Of a DNA stretch of 64,000 nucleotides, positions 26,604-35,964 are shown in pieces (within the stretch, counting starts at the first letter, position 1; each line of letters begins with the position of its first letter). The stretch covers positions 4,154,001-4,218,000 of the forward strand of contig OZ251532.1 of assembly GCA_965243175.1 (NCBI GenBank). The letters run 5' to 3'. Both the position numbers and the translations under genes were made by a program. The notes under the pieces were generated by a model. That model was not told the origin of the DNA and searched no databases. It saw nothing but the letters and a program-made list of their open reading frames with translations. The stretch is from VXYL01 sp965243175 (GTDB taxonomy: Bacteria; Pseudomonadota; Gammaproteobacteria; Pseudomonadales; Azotimanducaceae).

Positions 26604-28178
26604 ATGAGCGCAGCGCAGGGACTCGTCGCCAAGGGCAAGCTGCCCATCGGCATCCAGACCTTCCGGCAGATCCGCGAGGAGGGGTACTACTACGTGGACA
26701 AGACGGCCCTTATCGGGCAGCTGGCGGAGCGCGGCAAGCACTACTTCCTCTCCCGCCCGCGGCGCTTCGGCAAGAGCCTGCTGCTGGACACCATCAAGGA
26801 GCTGTTCGAGGGCAGCGAGCCGCTGTTCCGGGAGCTGGCCATCCACGGGCAGTGGGACTGGAGCGTCCGCCACCCGGTGCTGCGGCTGGACTTCGGCAGC
26901 GGCGACTTCGGGGATCCCGACTTCCTGCCGGAAGAAACTGCGGACCAACTGGCGAACATGGAAGCGCAAGCCGACCTCGGTTCCGAAGGCGCGACCGCAT
27001 CCATCCGCTTCCGCCGACTCGTCCAAGCGCTGCATCGAAGCACCGGCCGCCGGGTGGTGGTTCTGGTGGACGAGTACGACAAGCCGATTCTGGACGCGCT
27101 GGAAACGCCGGAAGTGGCGCGCGCCAATCGCAGCTTCCTGCGCGGGCTGTACTCGGTCATCAAGTCGTGCGACGCGCACATCGAGTTCACGCTGCTCACG
27201 GGCGTGAGCAAATTCTCGAAAGTGAGCCTCTTCTCGGGCCTGAACAACCTCAAGGACATCACGCTCGACGTGCGCTACTCCGCCATCTGCGGCTACCGCG
27301 AACGGGATCTGGTCGAGGTGTTCGCGCCGGAGCTCGAAGGCTTGGACAGGAAAGAACTGCGCCGCTGGTACAACGGCTACAACTGGCTCGGCGAGGAGAA
27401 GGTCTACAACCCCTTCGACATCCTCCTGCTGTTCGACAGCCGCCGCTTCAAGGCGCACTGGTTCGAGACCGGCTCGCCGAAGTTCCTCATCGACACGCTG
27501 ATGCGGCGGCGGTTTTCGTCCGTCGATCTGGACGGCATGGTCACCACGGAAGCGCTGCTCTCCGTCTTCGACGTCGACGAGATGGCCGTCGAGGCGCTGC
27601 TGTTCCAGACCGGCTACCTGACCATTCTGGAGGAGCGGGAGGACCGGCCCGGGCGCATCCGCTACCGCTTGGGCTATCCGAACCAGGAAGTGCGCCAGAG
27701 CCTGAACGAGCGGCTGCTGATGGCGCTGCTGCCGGACGCCGCGAGGCGACGCGCCGACGACGCGCCGCTGCACGACCTGCTCGCCGCCAACGACTTCGAG
27801 GGGCTGGAGGCGTTCTTCCGCTCGCTGTTCGCCGGCGTTCCGCACCAGTGGCACGTCAACAACGACATCCAGAACTACGAGGGCTACTACGCCAGCGTCG
27901 TCTACTCCTGCTTCGCCGCCCACGGCTTCGACATGATCGCCGAGGAGAGCACGAGCGCCGGACGCTCGGACATGGTGGTGCGCTGCGAAGGCGGCATCTA
28001 CCTGTTCGAGTTCAAGCTCCTGAAAGGCGGGTCGGAAGGCAGGGCGCTGACGCAGATCAAGGACAAGGGCTACGCCGACAAGTACCGGCATCTCGACTTG
28101 CCCATCCACCTGATCGGGGTGGAGTTCAGCGCCGAGGAACGCAACATCGCCGCCTTCGAGGTGGAGCGGGCCGCGTGA
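26604..28178 (+). CDS. AAA-ATPase-like / PDDEXK_9 nuclease-like protein
   Basis: A protein of 524 residues from ATG 26604. The N-terminal AAA-ATPase-like domain (PF09820 type) begins with KLPIGIQTFRQIREEGYYYV, has Walker A RPRRFGKSLLL and Walker B VVVLVDEYDKPI, and shows the family's YNGYNWLGEEKVYNPFDIL block. The C-terminal PD-(D/E)xK domain (DUF1703/PDDEXK_9) has GRSDMVVRC...YLFEFKLLKGG with the D...ExK core intact. These proteins are multi-copy accessory genes in many bacteria, and their function is unproven. It sits between the dioxygenase gene and a dioxygenase-like fragment, which suggests recent arrival. Cytoplasmic. Confidence 0.88.
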   Translation: MSAAQGLVAKGKLPIGIQTFRQIREEGYYYVDKTALIGQLAERGKHYFLSRPRRFGKSLLLDTIKELFEGSEPLFRELAIHGQWDWSVRHPVLRLDFGSGDFGDPDFLPEETADQLANMEAQADLGSEGATASIRFRRLVQALHRSTGRRVVVLVDEYDKPILDALETPEVARANRSFLRGLYSVIKSCDAHIEFTLLTGVSKFSKVSLFSGLNNLKDITLDVRYSAICGYRERDLVEVFAPELEGLDRKELRRWYNGYNWLGEEKVYNPFDILLLFDSRRFKAHWFETGSPKFLIDTLMRRRFSSVDLDGMVTTEALLSVFDVDEMAVEALLFQTGYLTILEEREDRPGRIRYRLGYPNQEVRQSLNERLLMALLPDAARRRADDAPLHDLLAANDFEGLEAFFRSLFAGVPHQWHVNNDIQNYEGYYASVVYSCFAAHGFDMIAEESTSAGRSDMVVRCEGGIYLFEFKLLKGGSEGRALTQIKDKGYADKYRHLDLPIHLIGVEFSAEERNIAAFEVERAA

Positions 28179-28219
28179 TGGTCTCTTCTGGCACGAAGCG
28201 CAAGCTGCCATCTGCACAG

Positions 28220-28280
28220 ATCTGGGACTCCACCCGCAAACGCGCAGCGGCCTGCGCGTCACGGTAAAGGGCGACCGGCC
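28220..28280 (+). pseudogene. fragment of a TauD/TfdA dioxygenase 3' end
   Basis: These 61 bases match the end of the dioxygenase gene (26390-26451) at about 87%, with one single-base deletion. Read with that base restored they encode IWDYHPQTRSGLRVTVKGDRP, which is the usual family ending. Four of the seven substitutions are silent, so the two sequences probably diverged as working genes rather than as a fresh duplication. The 147-bp gap it lies in (28179-28325) has no other feature. Confidence 0.7.
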
Positions 28281-28325
28281 GTTCCACGCAACCGAAGGGA
28301 GCGAAGCGCTGGTTGACGCCGCGCC

Positions 28326-30785
28326 TCAGATCAAGGCGGTACCCGACGCCGCTTCCGAATGTTCGGAGCGCTGGTTGCGGTGCGGGAAGGGTATGTCGGG
28401 AACCGGGGCGTCTAGGAAGTCGCAGAGTTCCCGCCAGCCGTCGCCCGCTTCCATGTTCATCGTCAGCAGGTCGTTGCGGCCTTTGAAGTAGCTGCGGACG
28501 GCGGCGTTGTGTCGTTCGTAGCGCTCGATGTAACGGCTCTCGTTGCCGCGCGGTCGCCCGGCGCCGTAGATCCACTGGCGCATCGGCGTGTCCTCGTCGC
28601 CGAAGTAGCCGACGACGCTCTCCAGCCAGGCGCTCGTGGCGCGGATGGTGAGGATGAAGGCGCTGCCTGGGAAGGTCGCGTCCAGCTGCTCGTAGAGCGG
28701 GGGCCACGGGTTGTCGCCGAAGGCGTCGAACTCGGTCGCGACCGCCAGCGCCTTGACTAAGGCGTTGCGGCCGATGTCCGGTTCCCGAGCGCCCATCGGC
28801 CCGACGGTCCGGCAGCCAAGCACCCGCAACGCCTCGGCGAGGGACTTCGTGCCGGTCCTGTGGAAGCCGATGCAGAACACCTTGCTGTATTTCCGCCCCT
28901 GTCGCGTCAGCACCCGGCGTCGTCGCCGGGCGATGGCGTCCTGGTCGGCGAGCAGGCCCGCTTGAACTCGGTACCAGCAGCGTTGCCCGAACCGCAGCAC
29001 CGCCTCGCGTTCCCGCTCGCGCAACCGAAACGGCCCGGAACGCTCGCCGACGATGTCGTCGAGTTCCCTCACCAGAGCGGTCACGCGGTCGCGTTCGTGG
29101 CCGGATGTCTCCACCCGGTTGGCGATGCGCATGGCTTCCACGCCAGCGTTGCGCAGCGACGGATTCCAGCGCTCGTGTTGCGGCGGCAACGGCACGTCGT
29201 ACTCGTCGATGAACGCCCGCACGGTGTCCTCGCCGGACGGGAACGCGCGCACACGGCTGGCGCCGAACAGCAGCCGTGCTTCGTGCAGGAAGCCGAGACA
29301 GTCGAGGTGGCGACGGAACCAAGGGTCCGCCAGCGCCGTGGCGAAATCGATGTCGCGTCCGTAGACGTGGCGCGGCTCCTCGGCGCTGGGCGGATTGGCC
29401 AGGTACTGAACGTACAAGGCGGCCGCGAAGGAGTCCGGCGGCCGCAGCCATACGCACAGTTCGAAGTCGAAGAGCGCCGCCAGATGGCGCAGCGCCGCCT
29501 TCGCCCACGGCGCGTAGTCCCACCAGTGGTTGAAGATGCCCTCGGTCGAGAAGATCACGGTGTGGGCGTCGTCCGGCATGTCGCGCAACGCCGCCTCCAC
29601 ATGAGCTGCGAACGCGCGGCTGTCGCCCCGGCGCAACAGCGCGTTCAACCGCTGATGCTTCGGTTCCACGGGGTCCGAAGGCTGCGGATACCACCACCCC
29701 TTGGCGGCAAGCGCGACGCGGTGCTCCCCCAAGTGCCGCTGCAAGGATGAGGTGCCGGTCTTCGGCGCTCCGGCATGGAGGATCAGCCGGCGCTGGCCGC
29801 CTTGGGGCGTTCGCGCGTGGGCGAGGAACTCGGCGCTGAACGTGGTCTTCGGCAGTGTCGGCACGTCGCGCACCGCTTCGAGGGCCCGCTGCCGCTTGAA
29901 CCGCTCGAAGAACTCCGTGGCCGGCTTGCCGCCGATGCTCGCGTTCGTCCGTTCCACCGCCTGGTCTAGCGCCGCGAACCCGCGCACCTTCGGCGCCAGC
30001 AAGCCGAAGGCGTCCAGGCAGTCGTGGTAGTGCAGCGCGTACAACGGCTCGTCCTGCTGAAACAGGCGCGGTTGGCGATCCTTGTGGCCGGGGAAGTTCC
30101 AGTTCGTCGGCAGGTGGCGCAGCGGCACGTCGTCGGCCGCCAGCGCCAAAGCGAACGCCAGCTGGTCCACATGCTTGAACGCCGCCTCGGAAGCGCCGCG
30201 GGGGCCGAACAGTTCGGGCCGCGCGAACAGAAACTCCGCCCACTTGCGCCACGCGGCGCGCAGCGATTCGATGCGATCCATCGGCAGATAGAGGAAGCCG
30301 CCGTTGAGGTTGGTGGCGATGGTGTCGCCGCGCCCTTGCCAATCGCTGGGCATCAGCGGCGGCAGCGGCACCTCGGCGGCGGCGAACAGGCGGCGGACGA
30401 GCGGCAACGGCGGATTGTCGCCATCGACGATCTTGCCGCACACCGCCGCGGGGTCGGGAATGTCCAGCGGCGCCAGGATAGCCACGTCCAAGTCGAGCAG
30501 AAAGATTCCTTGGGCGTCGTTGTCTGGCCGTGCCGCGAAATGGTCCAACTGCGCGATCTTGTTGCAGTAGACGCCGTCCAGATAGGGAGCGATCTCCACC
30601 ACCGCATGGCCAGCGCGGCGAAACTCCGCCCGCACGTCGTCGCCAACCCGCGTCGTACACTGCACGACGATGGCCTCCGGCGGCGCGCCAGCGTTTTCCC
30701 GCAGCGTGTGCAGCAGCACCTCGGCCTGGTAGGGATGCTGGCGCGGCCAATCGACCACCATGGAGTAGCGGCAGGGGTGCGTCAC
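28326..30785 (-). CDS. three-domain glycosyltransferase-like/sulfotransferase fusion
   Basis: A protein of 819 residues from GTG 30785 with GAGG upstream. Residues 1-290 look like a nucleotide-sugar transferase-type fold with DLD at 98-100 (IFLLDLDVAIL) and NLNGGFLYLP. Residues about 330-600 are a sulfotransferase-like domain with the PAPS-loop sequence GAPKTGTSS at 339-347. Residues about 635-819 are a second sulfotransferase-type domain with GFHRTGTKS at 640-648, of the Sulfotransfer_4 kind. Three transferase-like domains in one chain is unusual. It lies 37 bp after the beta-barrel gene, probably last in the same operon. No signal peptide, so it would act in the cytoplasm. Activity of each domain is unproven. 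Confidence 0.75.
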   Translation of the reverse strand: MTHPCRYSMVVDWPRQHPYQAEVLLHTLRENAGAPPEAIVVQCTTRVGDDVRAEFRRAGHAVVEIAPYLDGVYCNKIAQLDHFAARPDNDAQGIFLLDLDVAILAPLDIPDPAAVCGKIVDGDNPPLPLVRRLFAAAEVPLPPLMPSDWQGRGDTIATNLNGGFLYLPMDRIESLRAAWRKWAEFLFARPELFGPRGASEAAFKHVDQLAFALALAADDVPLRHLPTNWNFPGHKDRQPRLFQQDEPLYALHYHDCLDAFGLLAPKVRGFAALDQAVERTNASIGGKPATEFFERFKRQRALEAVRDVPTLPKTTFSAEFLAHARTPQGGQRRLILHAGAPKTGTSSLQRHLGEHRVALAAKGWWYPQPSDPVEPKHQRLNALLRRGDSRAFAAHVEAALRDMPDDAHTVIFSTEGIFNHWWDYAPWAKAALRHLAALFDFELCVWLRPPDSFAAALYVQYLANPPSAEEPRHVYGRDIDFATALADPWFRRHLDCLGFLHEARLLFGASRVRAFPSGEDTVRAFIDEYDVPLPPQHERWNPSLRNAGVEAMRIANRVETSGHERDRVTALVRELDDIVGERSGPFRLREREREAVLRFGQRCWYRVQAGLLADQDAIARRRRRVLTRQGRKYSKVFCIGFHRTGTKSLAEALRVLGCRTVGPMGAREPDIGRNALVKALAVATEFDAFGDNPWPPLYEQLDATFPGSAFILTIRATSAWLESVVGYFGDEDTPMRQWIYGAGRPRGNESRYIERYERHNAAVRSYFKGRNDLLTMNMEAGDGWRELCDFLDAPVPDIPFPHRNQRSEHSEAASGTALI

Positions 30786-30822
30786 TTCAGCGCCTCGAAG
30801 CACGCCTCGCTCAAGGCGGGCT

Positions 30823-32715
30823 CTAGAAAAAGTACACGAACCGCACGAAGCCCTGCTCGCCGCCGCCTATCGTCAGCCCGTCGCCCACCGTCACGCCGCC
30901 GAACTCGTCGCCGCGTGTTCCGAACGGCATGGTGAGGCCGACTTGCAGCCGCGAAGCGTCGCTGGTGTCGTAGGTCAGCGCGAGCTGGGCCGCGAAGGAC
31001 GCGTCGTGCAGGTTGGCGATCACGGCGAAGCTCTGGTTGAGCAGGAAGTGCCAGCGGAAGGAGGTGCCGAGCGCCAGGTAGTCGCGCATCAGGTTGAACA
31101 GTTCGCCGCGGCCGATGCGGGCGAGGAGCGGCGCCGGCAGCAGGCGCAAATCGTTCGGCAGCTGCTGCACGCCGAAGCCGTTGTGGAAGTACTCGCCGAA
31201 CACGTGGACGATGGTGCCGGCGAGGGTGAAGCTGTAGTCGGCGTTGACGAGGCCGGAGATGGTCGCTCTGCCGTCTTCCACGGTCCAGGTGATGTCGGAG
31301 CGCATCAGAGCGCCGCCCGCCGGGATGCGCAAGCCGACGCCGTAGACTTGGCCGCCGTAGTGCTGCGAAGCCATGAACTCCACTTCGTTGTCGCCGAAGT
31401 GGCCGCGGTACTTCGCCGCCAGGCTCGATGCGTGGCGGGAAGGGTCGCCGGCTGCGGAACGTCGGCCGACCAGCAGCACTTGCAGGTCGGAGCCGTCGGC
31501 GAACAGGCGCTCGAAGCGCAGCATGTCGTCGCCGGCCTTGTAGTCCTGGTCCACGGTGGTCGGCGCGAAGGGGTTGAACAGATCCATCGGCTGGAAGACC
31601 AGACCGCCGCCCCAGCTCACGGCCTGACGGCCAGCCGCGACGGTCCAGTTCGCGCCCCGATATTCCAGCGCGAAACGGTCGAACCGATGCAGCGCCTGCC
31701 CATGTGAGCCGGTTCCCACTTCCCAGGTGAGGTTCATGAGTCGGCGGTCGTCGCCCATCGGCGTCTGGTCGAGGGTCAGGCCTGGCGAACCAGCGGCCAC
31801 GTCGCTGCGCAGCCACGTCGTCGAATGATCCACGTGCAGCCGCAGCGCGCCGACTTCCCGACGCCACATCAGGCGCATGTCGGCGTTGTGCGAAAGGGGC
31901 AGGCGTTCGCCCGTCAACTGCCGCAACGCATCGCCGGCGGGCAGGGACTGCGCGACGGTGTACCACTTGAGGCGCATGTCGAAGCCGTCGAAGCCGTTGA
32001 ACGGCGCGCTTCGCAGCGTGTTGCGGGCGCCAGCGCGGTGCAGCTTGTGGAGTTGGAAACCGTCCGGCGGCGCCACGGTGGCCAAGGCTGGTTCCGCCTG
32101 ATTGGTCGGCGCCGCCTCGCTGGTCGGTGTCGCTTCGACAGCCGGCGCCCCTTCGTCCGGCTCGTCCCGAGACGGCAACTGCGTTGGCGCATCCGGCCAG
32201 CCTTGCAGCAGGAACTCGATTGAAGGCAGTTCCGTGCTCTCGCCATCGTCGGCTGTTTCTGGAACGTCCGTTGCCTGGCCCGCCATCATGATCGACCAAA
32301 GGAACCGCGGTGCGCCGATCACCAGCGGCGGCCCAGGTGCCGAAGTCAAGGGAGAAGCGGCGGCTGGCGCGCGTGGCACCGGGGCAGCGGCAACTTCCAA
32401 CACCCACGCATCGCCGAAGCCCTGTCGGCGAACGGCCGCAAGATCGCCGTCGGCATCTTCCCGGGAGGAGTAGGGGCCGGCCAACACCCGTTGCAGCGCT
32501 CCCTTCCTGTGAACGTCCGCGCTCACCACCTCGAAACGCAGCCCGGACTGCGCCGAAGCATCCGTCGCCAACTGCTCCGCGGCCTCCGGCGCGCGGAACG
32601 CGCCGACGGAAATCCAGTGGCCAGTGCCAGCTTCCGCCGCGCCGCAGAGCGAAACAGCCGCCACCGCCGGCAGGAAGCGAACCGGCCATCGGCGCACCTG
32701 CCCGAAGCAACGCAT
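30823..32715 (-). CDS. outer-membrane beta-barrel with N-terminal SPOR domain
   Basis: A protein of 630 residues from ATG 32715. Residues 1-29 are a signal peptide (AAVSLCGAAEAG). Residues about 31-105 resemble a SPOR domain (HWISVGAFRAPEAAEQLA ... RVLAGPYSSREDADGDL), which in other proteins binds denuded peptidoglycan. After a long acidic, Pro-rich linker (about 110-215), residues from about 225 to the end are alternating beta-strands with many Tyr, Trp and Gly, ending in FVRFVYFF, the C-terminal aromatic signal of outer-membrane barrels. The barrel recalls DUF1302/alginate-export-like porins. Four bases separate it from the ABC ATPase gene, so it should be the outer-membrane part of that system. 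Confidence 0.75.
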   Translation of the reverse strand: MRCFGQVRRWPVRFLPAVAAVSLCGAAEAGTGHWISVGAFRAPEAAEQLATDASAQSGLRFEVVSADVHRKGALQRVLAGPYSSREDADGDLAAVRRQGFGDAWVLEVAAAPVPRAPAAASPLTSAPGPPLVIGAPRFLWSIMMAGQATDVPETADDGESTELPSIEFLLQGWPDAPTQLPSRDEPDEGAPAVEATPTSEAAPTNQAEPALATVAPPDGFQLHKLHRAGARNTLRSAPFNGFDGFDMRLKWYTVAQSLPAGDALRQLTGERLPLSHNADMRLMWRREVGALRLHVDHSTTWLRSDVAAGSPGLTLDQTPMGDDRRLMNLTWEVGTGSHGQALHRFDRFALEYRGANWTVAAGRQAVSWGGGLVFQPMDLFNPFAPTTVDQDYKAGDDMLRFERLFADGSDLQVLLVGRRSAAGDPSRHASSLAAKYRGHFGDNEVEFMASQHYGGQVYGVGLRIPAGGALMRSDITWTVEDGRATISGLVNADYSFTLAGTIVHVFGEYFHNGFGVQQLPNDLRLLPAPLLARIGRGELFNLMRDYLALGTSFRWHFLLNQSFAVIANLHDASFAAQLALTYDTSDASRLQVGLTMPFGTRGDEFGGVTVGDGLTIGGGEQGFVRFVYFF

Positions 32716-32719
32716 TCCG

Positions 32720-33412
32720 CTATGCCGCGTCCACGACGCCGCCGTCGCGCAGATTCACTTGTCTGCCGGTGTAGCTCATCACCATCGGATCGTGGGTGGC
32801 GGTGAGAATGGTCACGCCGCGCTCGGCGTTCAGCGCCTTCAGCAGATCCAGCAGTTCCTCAGTGGTGGCGGTGTCCAGGTTGGCGCTCGGTTCGTCCGCG
32901 AGCAGCAGCACCGGATTGGTCACGATGGCGCGGGCGATGGCCACCCGCTGTTGCTGGCCGCCGGACATCTCGCCGGGCCGACGATCCGCCAAGTCCGCGA
33001 GGCCCAGCGAATCGAGCGCGTCCAAAGCGCGACGACGTCGTTCGCCACCGGCTACTCCTTGCAGCTGCATGATGAACTCCACGTTCTCCACCGCCGAGAG
33101 CACCGGGATGAGGTTGTAGGCTTGGAAGACGAAGCCGATCTTGCGCAGCCGGAGGTCCGAAAGCCGCGCCTCGGAAAGCTCGGTCACCTCGACGCCGTCC
33201 ACCACCACGGAGCCGGCGGTGGGGCGATCCAGGCCACCGATCAGATGCAGCAAGGTGGACTTGCCGGAGCCGGACGGCCCGGCCAAGCTCACCCACTCGC
33301 CAGCGCGCAGTTCGAAGTCGACGCCGCGCAGGGCGTGAACGGGCACCGCGTCGTCCGCGTAGGTGCGGCTGACGCCGCGACACGCCACCACCGTCTCTGC
33401 CGTTTCCGCCAT
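32720..33412 (-). CDS. LolD/MacB-type ABC transporter ATPase
   Basis: A protein of 230 residues from ATG 33412, with a strong GGGGGA ribosome site. Walker A GPSGSGKST, Q-loop FVFQAYNLIPVLSAVENVE, signature MSGGQQQR, Walker B LLLADEPSANLD and switch His in TATHDP are all present. Size and sequence fit the LolD/MacB class that drives FtsX-fold permeases as mechanotransmitters. It is the only ATPase for three permease genes directly upstream. Cytoplasmic face of the inner membrane. Confidence 0.93.
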   Translation of the reverse strand: MAETAETVVACRGVSRTYADDAVPVHALRGVDFELRAGEWVSLAGPSGSGKSTLLHLIGGLDRPTAGSVVVDGVEVTELSEARLSDLRLRKIGFVFQAYNLIPVLSAVENVEFIMQLQGVAGGERRRRALDALDSLGLADLADRRPGEMSGGQQQRVAIARAIVTNPVLLLADEPSANLDTATTEELLDLLKALNAERGVTILTATHDPMVMSYTGRQVNLRDGGVVDAA

Positions 33413-33441
33413 GTGTTCCCCCTGCTGGGCGTTCGTACGCC

Positions 33442-34668
33442 TTACCGCCGCAGCGCGTCGAGCGGCTTCAGCTTCACGGCGCGCCGCGCCGGATAGAAGC
33501 TGGCGACGAGGCCGAGCACCAGACTCATCGCCGCCACCAGCACCACGTCGTCGCCGCGCATGACCGGCACGAAGACCGAGCGCATGCCGAAGGTGGCCAG
33601 GCTCTCGTCGAACGCCGAGAGGTCGATGCCGTCGTCGATCAGCGTGAACGCGCCGAAGGCTATCAGCAGTCCGGCAGCCACGCCCACGGACATCACCAGG
33701 CTCGATTCCACCACCACTTGCGCCACCACCGAACGCGGGCGCATCCCCAAGGCGCGCAGCATGCCGAGTTCGCGGACGCGCTCCATCACCGCGGTCACCA
33801 GCGTGTTCACCAAGCCGAACACCAAAGCGCCCATGATGACCAGGAAGTAGATGAAGATCGCGCTGTCCGCGAACGCGACGATGTTGGCGGCTTGCGGCGA
33901 CAACTGCTTCCAGCTCATCACGTCGAGACCGTCGAAGGCGTCCGTCAGCGTGTCCATCACGCTGGCCTCGAAAGCGTCGTCGGAGAGCCGCACCGACACT
34001 TCCGTCACCACCGCCGTGTCCAGCAGGCCCTGCAACGCCTCCGCGCCGGTGAACACGAACGCCTTTTCCAGCGTCGCGGACTCGGCCTTGAAGATGCCGG
34101 CGATGCGCGAACCGGCCTCGCGGTTGCGGCCGTCCGCGCCCTGCGTCACCAGCACCAGCCGCCGGCCCACGGTGGTCTCCAACTGCGCGGCAAGTTCGGC
34201 GCCGATGACGACGCGCCGGTCGTCCGGGCCGTCCAGCCCTTCGCCGCCGCCATCCGGTCCGGCATAGGAGACGCGGTCGAGAAAGGAGATGCCCTCGCGC
34301 GCCGGATCGATGCCGATCAGCTGCACGCCACGGGTTTCGCGTTCGCTCATGATGACCGCCGGCACACGGACCCGCTGCGCCCAGCCAGCGACCTGCGGCT
34401 GCGGCAGCGCAGCCTCCCAGTCCTGCCCCACCTCGAAGCCGCGCTGCACGCTCGGGTCGTCCAGATAGCCCGGCTGCAAGACCTTCACATGGCCGTTCAA
34501 GCTGTCGATGACCATGTTCTGCATTTCCGACTGCATCCCCCGCAGCAGCGTGTTCAACAGCACCACGCCGGCAACGGCGACCGCAATCGCGCTCAGCAGA
34601 ATGCCGTTGCGCCGGCCATGCCGCCAGAGATTGCGCCAGGAGAGACGGATCAGAAGCGCGAACGGCAT
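33442..34668 (-). CDS. FtsX/MacB-type ABC permease (third of three)
   Basis: A protein of 408 residues from ATG 34668. It has the FtsX-family layout: one N-terminal helix after RLSWRNLWRHGRRNGILLSA, a periplasmic MacB-PCD domain of about 220 residues, then three C-terminal helices with the coupling segment VMERVRELGMLRALGMRP, ending in PARRAVKLKPLDALRR. It begins 6 bp after the second permease. Permeases of this kind extract lipoproteins or transmit force rather than moving solutes through a channel. It is about as distant from its two neighbours as they are from each other by eye, so the genes are not recent copies. Confidence 0.88.
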   Translation of the reverse strand: MPFALLIRLSWRNLWRHGRRNGILLSAIAVAVAGVVLLNTLLRGMQSEMQNMVIDSLNGHVKVLQPGYLDDPSVQRGFEVGQDWEAALPQPQVAGWAQRVRVPAVIMSERETRGVQLIGIDPAREGISFLDRVSYAGPDGGGEGLDGPDDRRVVIGAELAAQLETTVGRRLVLVTQGADGRNREAGSRIAGIFKAESATLEKAFVFTGAEALQGLLDTAVVTEVSVRLSDDAFEASVMDTLTDAFDGLDVMSWKQLSPQAANIVAFADSAIFIYFLVIMGALVFGLVNTLVTAVMERVRELGMLRALGMRPRSVVAQVVVESSLVMSVGVAAGLLIAFGAFTLIDDGIDLSAFDESLATFGMRSVFVPVMRGDDVVLVAAMSLVLGLVASFYPARRAVKLKPLDALRR

Positions 34669-34674
34669 CGGCGG

Positions 34675-35964
34675 CTAGTCCTGGTCGCGCAGCGCGTCGA
34701 CCACGCGCAGCCGGCGCAGACGCCAGGCGGGAACGGCGGCGGCAAGCTGCGTCAGCACCACCACCGCGATGCCGAACTCCAGCGCCGCGCGGAAGCCGAA
34801 ACTGGGATGCAGGCGCTCCGGCATCATGAACTGCCCGGTCATCTCCGCGTAGGCGTCGCCCAAGGAAACGCCGGTCACGGAGAGCGCGCCGATCAGCGGC
34901 CCGGCCACCGCGAAGGCGAGCGCCAAGCCGAGCAGCGCCATCCACAATGCTTCCAAGGCGAGCATTCCGAAGATGGCCGCCGGCCGCATGCCCAGCGCCT
35001 TCAGCATTCCGAACTCCGGCGTGCGCTCGAAGGTCGTCATCAGGAAGGTGTTGACGATGCCGAAGACCACCAGCACCACCAGCAGCGCGTAGATCATGTA
35101 GCTGCTCTGGTACTTGAGCTCCACCAGCTGATGGATGTCCGGCAGCAGCGCCTGCCAGGAGACGCCGACCGTCGCGGCATCGCGCAGCGACTCGGCCACA
35201 TCGCGCGCCGCGCTCTGGTCGGCAAGCGTCAGCGCGATGGCATGCACCGCGTCGGCCATGCCGAACGCCTGCTGGAAATCCGCCAAGGGAACATGCAGCT
35301 GCGAGCGGTCGAAGTCCGCCTGGCCGGTGTCGAAGGTGCCCACCACGGTCGCCGCCATCGCCGCCACGCCGCCACCCTGGGCATTGCCGAGAATCGCCAC
35401 GTCGTCGCCGACGGCCACGCCGAGATTCTTCGCCAGCACCGCGCCCAGATACGCTTCTCCCGGCGCCTGCAGAAAGCGACCGCTCGCCGGCTGGTGGCGG
35501 ATGGCGGCGAACTCGCGTTGCGGATCGACGCCCACCACCAAGCCGCCGAAGGCCGGCGCTTCGCTGCCGACGCTGCTTTGCGCCGCCGAGAGCAGGGCGA
35601 ACGCCTGTGCGCGGGGAGCGACGGCCTGGAATTCGCCGCTTGAGGCAAGGGTCTCCACCCGAGCCGCGGCATCCGCGACGGCATGGTCGGCGCGCGGGTC
35701 GTCGAGAAACCGCGGATGCTGCACCTGCACATGGCCGGCGAAGAACCGCGCCGTGGTGTCGACCATCATGTCGAAAGTGCCGACCTGCAACGAGTTCGCG
35801 GCGGTCACCAGAACCCCGGCGAAGCCGATGCCGCCGGCGGTCAGCCAGGTGCGGCGCTTGTTGCGCCAGAGGTTGCGCCAGGCGATGGCCGCGATCGAGG
35901 TGCGGCGGGCGCCGGCCCGTGGCGCGGCGGCCTCGAAGCCCAGCGGGATCGCGGCATCGCTCAT
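34675..35964 (-). CDS. FtsX/MacB-type ABC permease (second of three)
   Basis: A protein of 429 residues from ATG 35964; its start overlaps the stop of the first permease by 4 nt (ATGA). IAWRNLWRNKRRTWLTAGG leads into the first helix, then a periplasmic domain containing RFFAGHVQVQHPRFLDDP, and three C-terminal helices with TTFERTPEFGMLKALGMRP. The HVQVQHPRFLDDP block is shared with the first permease (HAQLQHPRYFDDP) and the third (HVKVLQPGYLDDP), a mark of the LolC/E-like group. Inner membrane. Confidence 0.88.
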   Translation of the reverse strand: MSDAAIPLGFEAAAPRAGARRTSIAAIAWRNLWRNKRRTWLTAGGIGFAGVLVTAANSLQVGTFDMMVDTTARFFAGHVQVQHPRFLDDPRADHAVADAAARVETLASSGEFQAVAPRAQAFALLSAAQSSVGSEAPAFGGLVVGVDPQREFAAIRHQPASGRFLQAPGEAYLGAVLAKNLGVAVGDDVAILGNAQGGGVAAMAATVVGTFDTGQADFDRSQLHVPLADFQQAFGMADAVHAIALTLADQSAARDVAESLRDAATVGVSWQALLPDIHQLVELKYQSSYMIYALLVVLVVFGIVNTFLMTTFERTPEFGMLKALGMRPAAIFGMLALEALWMALLGLALAFAVAGPLIGALSVTGVSLGDAYAEMTGQFMMPERLHPSFGFRAALEFGIAVVVLTQLAAAVPAWRLRRLRVVDALRDQD

